17,009 bases of DNA, taken from NCBI GenBank assembly GCA_031255985.1, contig JAIRRL010000134.1, positions 1 through 17,009 on the forward strand, written 5' to 3'. Shown here piece by piece: positions 1 to 6,998 of the stretch. A model generated the notes under the pieces. That model did not search any database, was not told where the DNA came from, and was given only the letters and a program-made list of their open reading frames with translations. Each line of letters begins with the position of its first letter. The stretch's first letter is position 1. The position numbers and the translations under genes are program-made. The DNA is from Gracilibacteraceae bacterium (GTDB lineage Bacteria; Bacillota; Desulfitobacteriia; Desulfitobacteriales; Syntrophobotulaceae).

Positions 1-3000
1 TTCCGGTTCGGTTCCCGCGAAGGCGGCGCGGATATAATCCGCCGCCGCCCGCTCGTCCGCCCGCGCGCCCGCCGCCCCCGCCAGCTCAAGTAAAATCCGG
101 GCGTAAAGCTTATTACTCCCGTCATAAAAGAATATATCCGCCGGATAATTCAGGGCCGCCGTTTTTGCCAGCCCGGCCGGATCGCTTTCCGTCAGCGCCG
201 GCGAATCCAGCAGACTCTCCGCGACCAGGAAGGGGTAAGCCGCTTCCTCCCGCTCCCCCCCGGCCGCCGCCGTCACGGAAAACACATATTCGCCGGCGGG
301 CAGCTTGCCAAAATCACAGACGGCGGCGGACGCCGCCGCGGCGCTCAAGCTTTGCTCCGCCGCCGCGGCCCCGTCCGCGCTCTCCACCCGCGCCCTGTAG
401 CTGACCGCGGTTTCGGGCAAGACTCCGCCCGCCCGCAGGACGATCACGATATCGTCCCGCGTTGTGTAGCGCTGACTGAAGTCCGGACGGAGATAGAACG
501 GGCGCGTCGCGGAGACCGCCGCGCGCGCGTCGCCCGCCTGGCCGATCTCCGTGCAGGCGACGACCGTCAGGCGCCAGTCGGCCATATCAGCCGGCAACTG
601 ACAGCTAATACGCGCGCGCCCGCCCCCGTCCGTCTCCCCGCTCAAGAAAACCGGCGTGGGGAGGGCCTGTTCGCTCCCGGCTGCGCTCCCGGCCGCTGCG
701 GCTTCCGCCGGCTGCGGGGGGGCGTCCCCGGCGGGCGGGGACACCCCGGCAAAAGCATGAGGCGTATAAGAGGCAAACTGACCGGCGATCTCCCGGACCA
801 GAGGTCGATAAAGAGCCGCCGCCGCGTCTGCTTGCTGCTCTTGCGCGGTAAAGGCGGCTTCATCCGCGAGACTGAAGATAAAAGAAGCCGCCCGCGGCTG
901 CCCGGAAGCGTCCGTGACTTTTATCTCCGCGTTCAGCGTCTCCCCCGGCGCGTAAGTCTCCCGCTCCGGCCGGATTTCCACCCGCAGGGCGCGTTCGGCC
1001 GGATCAAAAACAAAAGCGGGGCCGGTCAAAGGGAAGACATGTTTGCCGTCAAAATAGGCGGCTGTTATGTCAAAATTTGGTAAAAGAGCCTCCGCGCAAT
1101 AGAGGCTGAATTCCGTCTCCCCCGTCACCTCGGCGACCACCGCCTCATCGCCTGTAACCGCGTAAAAAAGCCTGCCGTCCCGCGGCAAAGGCGAGAGGGT
1201 ATTGCGCGGCCTGAGGGTCAGGCTTTCCCCGACGGTGAAGTCCGTCTTGGCCGTCTCCAGCCGATAGCCGTCTGTCGCGGGCGGGGGAGAGGGGAGGGGG
1301 ATATCGGCTGTGTATTCCCTCAGCACCGCGCCGTCCGGCGTTTCATAATCCAGGCTGACTTTATAAAAAACCAGCCCGTCCGCCTGCCAGGGCAGCAATT
1401 CGGAACGGTAACGCCCGTCGCTTGTGCTGAAAGACAGGCGCTCGGCCAAACTTTCCCGGTAAACGTAGCGGTACTGCTTCACCGTTTGTTTTTGGAAAAA
1501 ATCATAATATTCGCCGCTTTCCTCCGGCAAGTATTCGCAGCGGATGACGCCGGCGTCAAAATACTGCTCGTAGGCTTCGCCCCGGATCCGCTCCGGCAGA
1601 TCAGGGGCTGTGACCGCCGTCCCGCCCGCCGCCAGGGCGGCTTCCGCCGCCGCGAAATCTATCCGCGCCGTGCTGACCTCCAGGAAAAAACCGCCGGGCG
1701 CTACTTCTGTTTTAATTTCGCACATGTAATCCGTGGGGAAGCGGCAGACGGAAACGGCGACGGCGGCAGTCTCATTTTCGTCCGCGCGCAAAGAGACGCG
1801 ATCCAGGTAGGGACGCCAGCTGTCCGGCTCCGGTTCCGGCAAAGCGAAAGCGGCGCTTCCGGCGGCGTTTACGGTCTGAGCCTGAGAAGCGGCGCCGTTT
1901 TCCGCCGTCAGGCGCAGCCCGGCGGCCGGGGCTCCGTCGAAAAAGGCGGCGGTGGCGGTGATAGCCGCTTTTTCTCCGCGCCGGTAGAGATTTTTCTCCG
2001 CGGCGGCCTTGATGATATAAACCGGTTTTTCCGTCCCGCTTATCAGCAGCGGCAAAGAGAAAACGGTTTCGCCCGCCAGGGAGAGCTCCGCCTCATGCTG
2101 ACCCGGCGCCAGGCTTTGCCAGCTGAAGACGCCGCTGAAAGCGCCCCGGTGAACCGGCGCGGTTTGGGGCGGCAGACCGGGCAGGCTGACCGTGACTGCC
2201 GCCGGCAATTCGTAGCCGTCCCGCCGCGGGGCCAGATAACCCCAGAAATGGGCCGTGTCCGCCGATAAATACGCCGCCCGGTCAAAATAAAGATATGAAT
2301 AATAACGTTGCGAAGGCGGCGGTTCCGCCGGGCCGGACGCGCCGGCCGCCAGCGGCGCCAGATCCGCCCAGGCGCGGCCGTCCGCCGCCTTTACCGTCAG
2401 GGCCGGTTCGGCGCCCGCCGGGCTGGCGTCCAGGGAGGCCAGCCCGTCCGCGTTGGTCACGGCGGTAAGGGAAACACCGGCGCCGGTCGGGGCGACGGTG
2501 ATTTCCGCGCCGGCGAGCGGGCGGCCGGAAGCGGCGTCGTTAATCCAGAATTGCGTCTGGCCGCGCGGATTTTGCATATAAACGGACAGGGCGGAGACGC
2601 AGATGAGTTTTTGCCGCCGCGCCGCCGTCGCCGTCGCCGGGCCGGAGACGGTCATATCCAGCAGATAATAGCCGGGATCGAGATTTAGCTCCGGCAAGAA
2701 ATAAAGAACGCCGGGAGAAGCCGTCGCCAGCAGAACTCCCTCCGTGACAAAATCCGGGGGCGCGGCGGGCGCCGGCGGTTCGATCAGGACATCGCTGTTT
2801 CTGCCGCAGAGCGGCTTGACCCGCTCGGTCTGCGCCAACGCGAGGGCCAGATAAGCCGCGCTGTCCCTGACCTCATAAACGGCCGCGCTCACTTTGGCGC
2901 CGGAAAAATCCCCGCCCATAACCTGGAAACGAATCGCGACCGGATCGTCCGGCAGGAAGGTTTCCGTGAACCTGCCCTCTATTTCCAAAAATTGGTTCTC

Positions 3001-3696
3001 GCTTCCGTCTCCATGCTCCGTCCGGAAGGAAAAAACGTAATCTTCCGCCAGCGTTTCACCGGTCATACCCGGCAGACCGGCGCGCAAAGTCACCGTGTAA
3101 AGCGTGTCCGGCCGGAGGGGGGCGGCGGGCAGGAAAGCAGCGGTCAGCCCGTTCCGGCGCCAGTCGCCGGTGATCGCCGGGTCGATTTCCACCCAGCCGC
3201 TTATATTTGCCGGCGGCCGGGAAAAAGATATTTCTATCTCTGGCTGCAGCGGAACTTGGGCCGCGTTGGCCTCCGGCCGGAGGGAGCGGACGCTGAACCG
3301 GCCCTCAGTCTGGAAAGCCCAACTTTGGGCATGGCCGGCGTCCGTAAAAAAGCGGTATACCGTATCCGAAGCCAGGGGAGCGTCCGGGCGGAGCAGGAGA
3401 CCGGCCGCGGTTTCCTCCCAATGGTAAGGGAATTCCGGCGCCAGGCGCAGCGCTTCCTTGATTGCCTGGGGGGGAAGGACGCCGTTTTCGCCTGTTATGA
3501 AAAAGGCGCTGTCCGTCCGCGTGCCGGCGGCGCTTGTTTTTTCCGCTTCGACCCGCAGCCGCGGCGTCTGTTCTCCGGCCGTCTCCCGGCGCTCTCCCCC
3601 CTGGATAAATATGGCGATAAGCAGGATCACCGCCAGCAAAACGGTGCAAGCGACGCTGATGATGATTATCAAAATATTGGCGTTGATTTTTTTCAT
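1..3696 (-). CDS. Alpha-2-macroglobulin-like membrane-anchored protein with N-terminal SbsA-type Ig domains (partial, C-terminus outside window)
   Basis: The reading frame is open for 1232 codons from an ATG at 3694-3696 to the left edge. Residues about 5-32 form one long hydrophobic segment after MKK, a signal anchor without a lipobox. Residues about 55-132 and 133-230 resemble two SbsA/Big_5 Ig-like domains; the second ends in a typical YTVTL...FSFRT pattern. MG-type domains follow: a carboxypeptidase-regulatory-like segment near 353-450 (PLAGAEITV, TNADG), an MG2-like motif near 472-488 (YLSADTAHFWGYL), an MG motif near 573, and a PGE-containing MG6/bait-region-like domain near 913-945 ending in SLADEAAF. 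A further MG domain follows near 1017-1080 (LPADMADWRLTVVA). Family members are envelope proteins thought to trap proteases or strengthen the cell surface. The thioester-domain-like start near 1173 shows YPADIFFYD where the thioester motif would normally fall, so it is probably thioester-less. The RBS is weak (AAGGG about 15 bases upstream). The family is clear; the role is inferred. Confidence 0.8.
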   Translation of the reverse strand, partial: MKKINANILIIIISVACTVLLAVILLIAIFIQGGERRETAGEQTPRLRVEAEKTSAAGTRTDSAFFITGENGVLPPQAIKEALRLAPEFPYHWEETAAGLLLRPDAPLASDTVYRFFTDAGHAQSWAFQTEGRFSVRSLRPEANAAQVPLQPEIEISFSRPPANISGWVEIDPAITGDWRRNGLTAAFLPAAPLRPDTLYTVTLRAGLPGMTGETLAEDYVFSFRTEHGDGSENQFLEIEGRFTETFLPDDPVAIRFQVMGGDFSGAKVSAAVYEVRDSAAYLALALAQTERVKPLCGRNSDVLIEPPAPAAPPDFVTEGVLLATASPGVLYFLPELNLDPGYYLLDMTVSGPATATAARRQKLICVSALSVYMQNPRGQTQFWINDAASGRPLAGAEITVAPTGAGVSLTAVTNADGLASLDASPAGAEPALTVKAADGRAWADLAPLAAGASGPAEPPPSQRYYSYLYFDRAAYLSADTAHFWGYLAPRRDGYELPAAVTVSLPGLPPQTAPVHRGAFSGVFSWQSLAPGQHEAELSLAGETVFSLPLLISGTEKPVYIIKAAAEKNLYRRGEKAAITATAAFFDGAPAAGLRLTAENGAASQAQTVNAAGSAAFALPEPEPDSWRPYLDRVSLRADENETAAVAVSVCRFPTDYMCEIKTEVAPGGFFLEVSTARIDFAAAEAALAAGGTAVTAPDLPERIRGEAYEQYFDAGVIRCEYLPEESGEYYDFFQKQTVKQYRYVYRESLAERLSFSTSDGRYRSELLPWQADGLVFYKVSLDYETPDGAVLREYTADIPLPSPPPATDGYRLETAKTDFTVGESLTLRPRNTLSPLPRDGRLFYAVTGDEAVVAEVTGETEFSLYCAEALLPNFDITAAYFDGKHVFPLTGPAFVFDPAERALRVEIRPERETYAPGETLNAEIKVTDASGQPRAASFIFSLADEAAFTAQEQQADAAAALYRPLVREIAGQFASYTPHAFAGVSPPAGDAPPQPAEAAAAGSAAGSEQALPTPVFLSGETDGGGRARISCQLPADMADWRLTVVACTEIGQAGDARAAVSATRPFYLRPDFSQRYTTRDDIVIVLRAGGVLPETAVSYRARVESADGAAAAEQSLSAAAASAAVCDFGKLPAGEYVFSVTAAAGGEREEAAYPFLVAESLLDSPALTESDPAGLAKTAALNYPADIFFYDGSNKLYARILLELAGAAGARADERAAADYIRAAFAGTEPE

Positions 3697-3733
3697 GCTT
3701 TTTGAAGAAAACCCTTGATTTTGTAATAAAAAA

Positions 3734-3762
3734 TTGTTATATTAAAATAAGCGGGCTATAAA
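3734..3762 (+). promoter_or_regulatory. Sigma-A type promoter for the DivIC/FtsB-like gene
   Basis: TTGTTA at 3734-3739, a 17-base spacer and TATAAA at 3757-3762 lie in a 119-base AT-rich divergent intergenic region. The predicted start near 3769 leaves a leader of about 47 bases before the ATG at 3816. No equally good promoter was found for the divergent macroglobulin-like gene. Confidence 0.65.
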
Positions 3763-3815
3763 ACTACAGTATCATCATATCAGCAATAGCGCTCTCTTGC
3801 GGGCGCGAGGATCAT

Positions 3816-4136
3816 ATGGCGAGAAGATCCCGGTCAAAATCAAAGAAGCGCGGATTTGGCAATATCGGCGTCAGATTTGTATCTGTCGTTGTTATTTTAA
3901 CTGTGTCGTTCATTACCTGGCAGTGGATGTCGGCGGCGCTGCAAAAAAACCAGGCGGCAAGCGACCAGCTGCAGGCGCTTTCGCGGGAAAAGGAACAATT
4001 GGAACAAGTGCAGGCAAATCTGCGGGAAGAGATAGAAAACTTACAAACTCCTTCATATATTGAGGAATTAGCGCGGGAACATCTGGGTTTGGTGCGCAAA
4101 GGCGAAATACTGGTGGCGCCGCGGGAAGGCGAATAA
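3816..4136 (+). CDS. Septum formation initiator family protein (FtsB/DivIC-like)
   Basis: This 106-residue bitopic protein has a strongly basic N-terminus (residues 1-15), one membrane segment at about 19-40 and a heptad-rich coiled coil at about 42-78 (QALSREKEQLEQVQANLREEIENL). It ends in the family-typical tail with YIEELAREHLGLVRKGEI. DivIC/FtsB proteins form a complex with FtsL and DivIB/FtsQ at the division septum and help activate septal peptidoglycan synthesis. GAGG at 3807-3810 serves as RBS, 5 bases before the ATG, and a sigma-A promoter lies just upstream. The gene stands alone, converging with the TetR gene with only 5 bases between the stops. Family assignment rests on topology and the C-terminal motif; whether it is DivIC or FtsB by name cannot be settled here. 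Confidence 0.85.
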   Translation: MARRSRSKSKKRGFGNIGVRFVSVVVILTVSFITWQWMSAALQKNQAASDQLQALSREKEQLEQVQANLREEIENLQTPSYIEELAREHLGLVRKGEILVAPREGE

Positions 4137-4141
4137 CTCAT

Positions 4142-4780
4142 TCAGCCCCCCGCCTTTCCCGCCTGGGAGTGCAGACACCGTTCCAGGTCGTCCAGACCCG
4201 CCGCCGTCAGATACGGGCGCAAAAGCTCGCATAAGTGGGAAACATAGTTTATTTCCTTGAAAAACAGGTCATAGGAAGGCGCGTCGTATTCGTACCAGAG
4301 GGTATGCTGAAAAACAATGCAGTAAGCGAGGGAATAAAACTGCTTTTTGGTGATATGGGACAGAAACAGGCCTTTTTCGGTCAAAATGAGAAACGAGTCT
4401 AAATAGTACGTGAACAGTTTTTCCCGAAAAAGCGTTTGATTGGCGCGGATGACTTTATAGGAGCGGCCGAGTTCCAGCATATTCTTGAAATAGTAGGGGT
4501 ATTCCCGCTGATTACGGTCTATCAGCTGGAACTTATGGACTATATCGGCTACGGTTCGGGCGAGGCTTTCCAGCAAACCGTAGAATTCATCGTATATTCC
4601 GCGCTGAACCTCCATGATAAGCAACTCCTTGCGCCGGAAATGGTAATTCAGATTGCCGACGCTGATGCGGCAGGCGGCCGCGATATCCCGGAGCGAAACG
4701 CTGGCGTAGCCGCGCTGGTTAAACAAATCTTTGGCTTTGGCTTTGATGAGTTCACGAGTTGGATTTTCATTCATAAACAT
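4142..4780 (-). CDS. TetR/AcrR family transcriptional regulator
   Basis: This 212-residue protein has an N-terminal TetR-type helix-turn-helix at about residues 9-55 (AKDLFNQRGYASVSLRDIAA, then the recognition helix ISVGNLNYHFRRKELL). The rest is an all-helical, aromatic-rich ligand-binding and dimerisation domain that cannot be tied to a known ligand. The ATG at 4780 is chosen over the in-frame ATG at 4774 because GAGG sits 7 bases upstream of the former. It has its own promoter with an imperfect palindrome over the -10, which suggests autorepression. It follows mtnA on the same strand after 167 bases and converges with the DivIC-like gene. No obvious target such as an efflux pump or enzyme operon is adjacent, so the regulon is unknown. 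Confidence 0.9.
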   Translation of the reverse strand: MFMNENPTRELIKAKAKDLFNQRGYASVSLRDIAAACRISVGNLNYHFRRKELLIMEVQRGIYDEFYGLLESLARTVADIVHKFQLIDRNQREYPYYFKNMLELGRSYKVIRANQTLFREKLFTYYLDSFLILTEKGLFLSHITKKQFYSLAYCIVFQHTLWYEYDAPSYDLFFKEINYVSHLCELLRPYLTAAGLDDLERCLHSQAGKAGG

Positions 4781-4812
4781 GTAATATCCTCTTGCTATTA
4801 AGTGATTTCAGG

Positions 4813-4826
4813 CATACTATAGCATG
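4813..4826. promoter_or_regulatory. Imperfect palindrome over the TetR-gene -10 (candidate operator)
   Basis: The 14-base sequence CATACTATAGCATG is a two-fold palindrome with one mismatched pair, centred on the -10 box. Its position would let a bound dimer block RNA polymerase. TetR-family proteins commonly autoregulate from such sites; that this protein binds here is inferred. A separate perfect inverted repeat (GCCGGA, 4-base loop, TCCGGC) lies at 4853-4868, just upstream of the -35. Confidence 0.4.
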
Positions 4827-4845
4827 AGGCTCTCTTTTTTGTCAA
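4816..4845 (-). promoter_or_regulatory. Extended -10 promoter of the TetR-family gene
   Basis: Reading the minus strand, TTGACA (4845-4840), an 18-base spacer and TATAGT (4821-4816) preceded by TGC form a near-consensus sigma-A promoter with an extended -10. It lies about 35 bases upstream of the start codon. Confidence 0.75.
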
Positions 4846-4947
4846 ACTCAGCGCCGGAACTCTCCGGCTCACGGCATGAAGCGCGGGCGCGCCGCTGTTT
4901 ACGCTATTCTAAGCGTTAGGACTGGCCGTCGCGCGCGGCGTATAGTT

Positions 4948-6006
4948 TCAGGAAATAAGCTTTAGCAAAGCCGCCGCGCTCGGCGGGGAAAGCGCTCCTT
5001 TTTCCGTGATCAGCCCGGTGATGTATTTAACCGGCGTTATATCAAAGGACGGATTATACACGCTCACTTCCGGCGGCGCGATCTGGACGCCGGCCAGGCG
5101 GCGCACCTCGTCGCCGTCCCGTTCCTCCACCGGGATATCGTCGCCGCTGCCCGCGCGCAAATCAACCGTCGAAGTCGGCGCGGCCGCGTAAAAGGGGATA
5201 GAGTGCGCCTGAGCCAGAACGGCCAGAGCGTAAGTGCCTATTTTATTCGCAATGTCGCCGTTCGCCGCGATCCGGTCGGCCCCCACCAGCACGAGATCTA
5301 TCTTGCCTTGCCGCATCAAATAAGCCGCCATGCCGTCCGTGATCAAAGTGACGGGAATGTTTTCCCGCCAAAGCTCCCAGGCCGTCAGGCGCGCGCCCTG
5401 CAAACAGGGCCTGGTCTCGCAGGCGTAAATCCGCGGGTTTTTACCGGCTTCCCGCGCCGCCCGCACCACGCCGAGCGCCGTTCCGTAAGCTCCGGTCGCC
5501 AGGGCGCCCGCGTTGCAATGGGTCAGAATCGCGGCGTTTTCCGGCACAAGCGCCGCGCCGGCCGCTCCGAGCAAACGGTTGTCCCGCTCGTCCTCCACCG
5601 CCATTTGTTCCGCCTCCGCCAGCAGGGCGGCGGCGAAAGCGGCCCGAACCTCCGGCGCGGGTTCGGTCACATCGTATTCGGCGTGAAGCGCGTGCAGCTT
5701 ATTTTCCATACGCCGCAGCGCCCAAAAAAGATTGACCGCCGTCGGCCGCGTTTCACTCAGGACGCGGGCGACCGTTTTCATATGTTCGCGCCACTCCGGC
5801 CCCGCGCCGACAAAAGACAGCGCCCCCAGCGCAAACCCGTAAGCGGCCGCCAGCCCGATAGCCGGCGCCCCGCGCACTTCCATGTTTTTTATCGCCGCGG
5901 CCACGCGCTCGCAGGACTCGGCTCTGATATAAACCTCCCGCGAAGGCAGCGCCGTCTGATCCAAAAGCATCAGGCCGCCGTTTTCCCAAAACAATGTTTT
6001 CCGCAT
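4948..6006 (-). CDS. mtnA: S-methyl-5-thioribose-1-phosphate isomerase
   Basis: This 352-residue, full-length enzyme isomerises 5-methylthioribose 1-phosphate to the ribulose form in the methionine salvage pathway or related MTA shunts. Family hallmarks are visible: RGAPAIG at 45-51, LTHCNAGALATGAYGT around the catalytic Cys164, ETRPCLQGARLTAWEL at 197-212 and VGADRIAANGDIANKIGTYA containing the catalytic Asp244. It belongs to the eIF2B-alpha-like superfamily, and the Cys/Asp pair argues against a plain eIF2B-like protein. AAGGAGA lies about 6 bases before the ATG. It is downstream of ftsY (54-base gap) and probably co-transcribed with it. No other salvage gene (mtnK, mtnB, MTA phosphorylase) is in the window, so it sits apart from its pathway. 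Confidence 0.95.
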   Translation of the reverse strand: MRKTLFWENGGLMLLDQTALPSREVYIRAESCERVAAAIKNMEVRGAPAIGLAAAYGFALGALSFVGAGPEWREHMKTVARVLSETRPTAVNLFWALRRMENKLHALHAEYDVTEPAPEVRAAFAAALLAEAEQMAVEDERDNRLLGAAGAALVPENAAILTHCNAGALATGAYGTALGVVRAAREAGKNPRIYACETRPCLQGARLTAWELWRENIPVTLITDGMAAYLMRQGKIDLVLVGADRIAANGDIANKIGTYALAVLAQAHSIPFYAAAPTSTVDLRAGSGDDIPVEERDGDEVRRLAGVQIAPPEVSVYNPSFDITPVKYITGLITEKGALSPPSAAALLKLIS

Positions 6007-6060
6007 AGTTTCTCCTTTTTCCCGCTTCCGCCGGATCGAAACGCTCCCCGGCCTCCGGAT

Positions 6061-6969
6061 TCAGGCGAACAGGGCTTTGGCAAAATCTTCCGGATCGAAC
6101 GGCTGCAAATCCTCTATGCCTTCGCCCACCCCGATAAATTTGACCGGCGCCGCCGCCTCGCTTTGGATGGCGATCACCACGCCGCCTTTCGCCGTTCCGT
6201 CTATCTTCGTCAGCACGATGCCCGTGACCGCGGTCGCTTCGCGGAAAACTCTGATCTGTTGCAGCGCGTTCTGCCCGGTCGTCGCGTCCAGCACCAGCAG
6301 GACTTCCTGCGGGCCGTCCGCCGTTTCCCGCTCGATAACCCGCCGGATTTTGCTTAACTCATTCATCAAATTAACCTTATTATGCAGGCGCCCGGCCGTA
6401 TCCACCAGCAAGACGTCGGCCTTGCGGGCCTTGGCCGCCCGGATGGCGTCAAAAACGACCGCCGCCGGATCCGCGCCTTCATTCTGCCGGATAATATCGC
6501 TCCCGCTCCGCTCGCTCCATATCGCCAGCTGATCGGCGGCGGCGGCCCGGAAAGTATCCGCCGCCGCCAGCATGACTTTATGTCCCTCTTTTTTGAGCAG
6601 AACAGCCAGTTTGCCGACGGTCGTCGTCTTGCCGACTCCGTTTACCCCGACGATCAGATATACGGCCAGACCGTCCCCCACGCGCAGCGGCGCCGTCTGT
6701 CCCAGCCGGGCGGCGATCAGAGCCGTTAATTCGTCCTTCAGGGCGGCCGGATCGCTCAGGCGCTTTTCTTTCACCACCAGGCGCAGATCCTCCACCAAAG
6801 CTTGCGCCGCCCCCACGCCGACGTCGGCGCGCAGCAGCACGTCCTCCAATTCCTCATACAGCGACTCGTCCACCGCGGCCGCGCCGAGAAACACGCGCTC
6901 CAGCTGCCCGACCAATCCGTTTTTTGTTTTACTGAGACCTTCTTTCAGTTTTTGGAAAAATCCCGCCAT
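6061..6969 (-). CDS. ftsY: Signal recognition particle receptor FtsY
   Basis: This SRP GTPase at the membrane docks ribosome-SRP complexes and delivers nascent membrane proteins to the Sec translocon. From the start used here (302 residues), the N domain is at about 1-95, followed by the NG GTPase core. That core has the P-loop GVNGVGKT at 108-115, DTFRAAAADQL at 138-148, DTAGR at 190-194 and TKIDGTAKGG at 254-263. The acidic A domain is essentially missing, as in many Bacillota. The start at MAGFFQKLKE (6969) matches the family N-terminus. An in-frame ATG four codons upstream (6981) has AGGG directly abutting it, which is too close to work as an RBS. It begins 29 bases after the smc stop, within the rnc-smc-ftsY cluster. 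Confidence 0.95.
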   Translation of the reverse strand: MAGFFQKLKEGLSKTKNGLVGQLERVFLGAAAVDESLYEELEDVLLRADVGVGAAQALVEDLRLVVKEKRLSDPAALKDELTALIAARLGQTAPLRVGDGLAVYLIVGVNGVGKTTTVGKLAVLLKKEGHKVMLAAADTFRAAAADQLAIWSERSGSDIIRQNEGADPAAVVFDAIRAAKARKADVLLVDTAGRLHNKVNLMNELSKIRRVIERETADGPQEVLLVLDATTGQNALQQIRVFREATAVTGIVLTKIDGTAKGGVVIAIQSEAAAPVKFIGVGEGIEDLQPFDPEDFAKALFA

Positions 6970-6998
6970 TTGTCTGCACATCCCTATTCATTAAGAAG

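Noticed and set aside
352..1083. Long plus-strand open frame opposite the macroglobulin-like gene
   Set aside because: The predicted protein is Arg/Pro/Gly-rich with no domain, and the minus-strand frame is continuous with clear MG motifs. It is a GC-rich antisense shadow, as are similar frames at 1486-2268 and 2992-3705.
4853..4868. Terminator for mtnA
   Set aside because: The inverted repeat GCCGGA/TCCGGC has no U run on either strand and lies about 80 bases after the stop; no convincing mtnA terminator was found.
5203..6357. 384-codon plus-strand open frame spanning mtnA and ftsY
   Set aside because: It runs antisense to two unmistakable genes, has no RBS and its composition is typical of a GC-rich shadow frame. 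The same applies to 9354-10553 opposite smc and 12623-13846 opposite ilvE.
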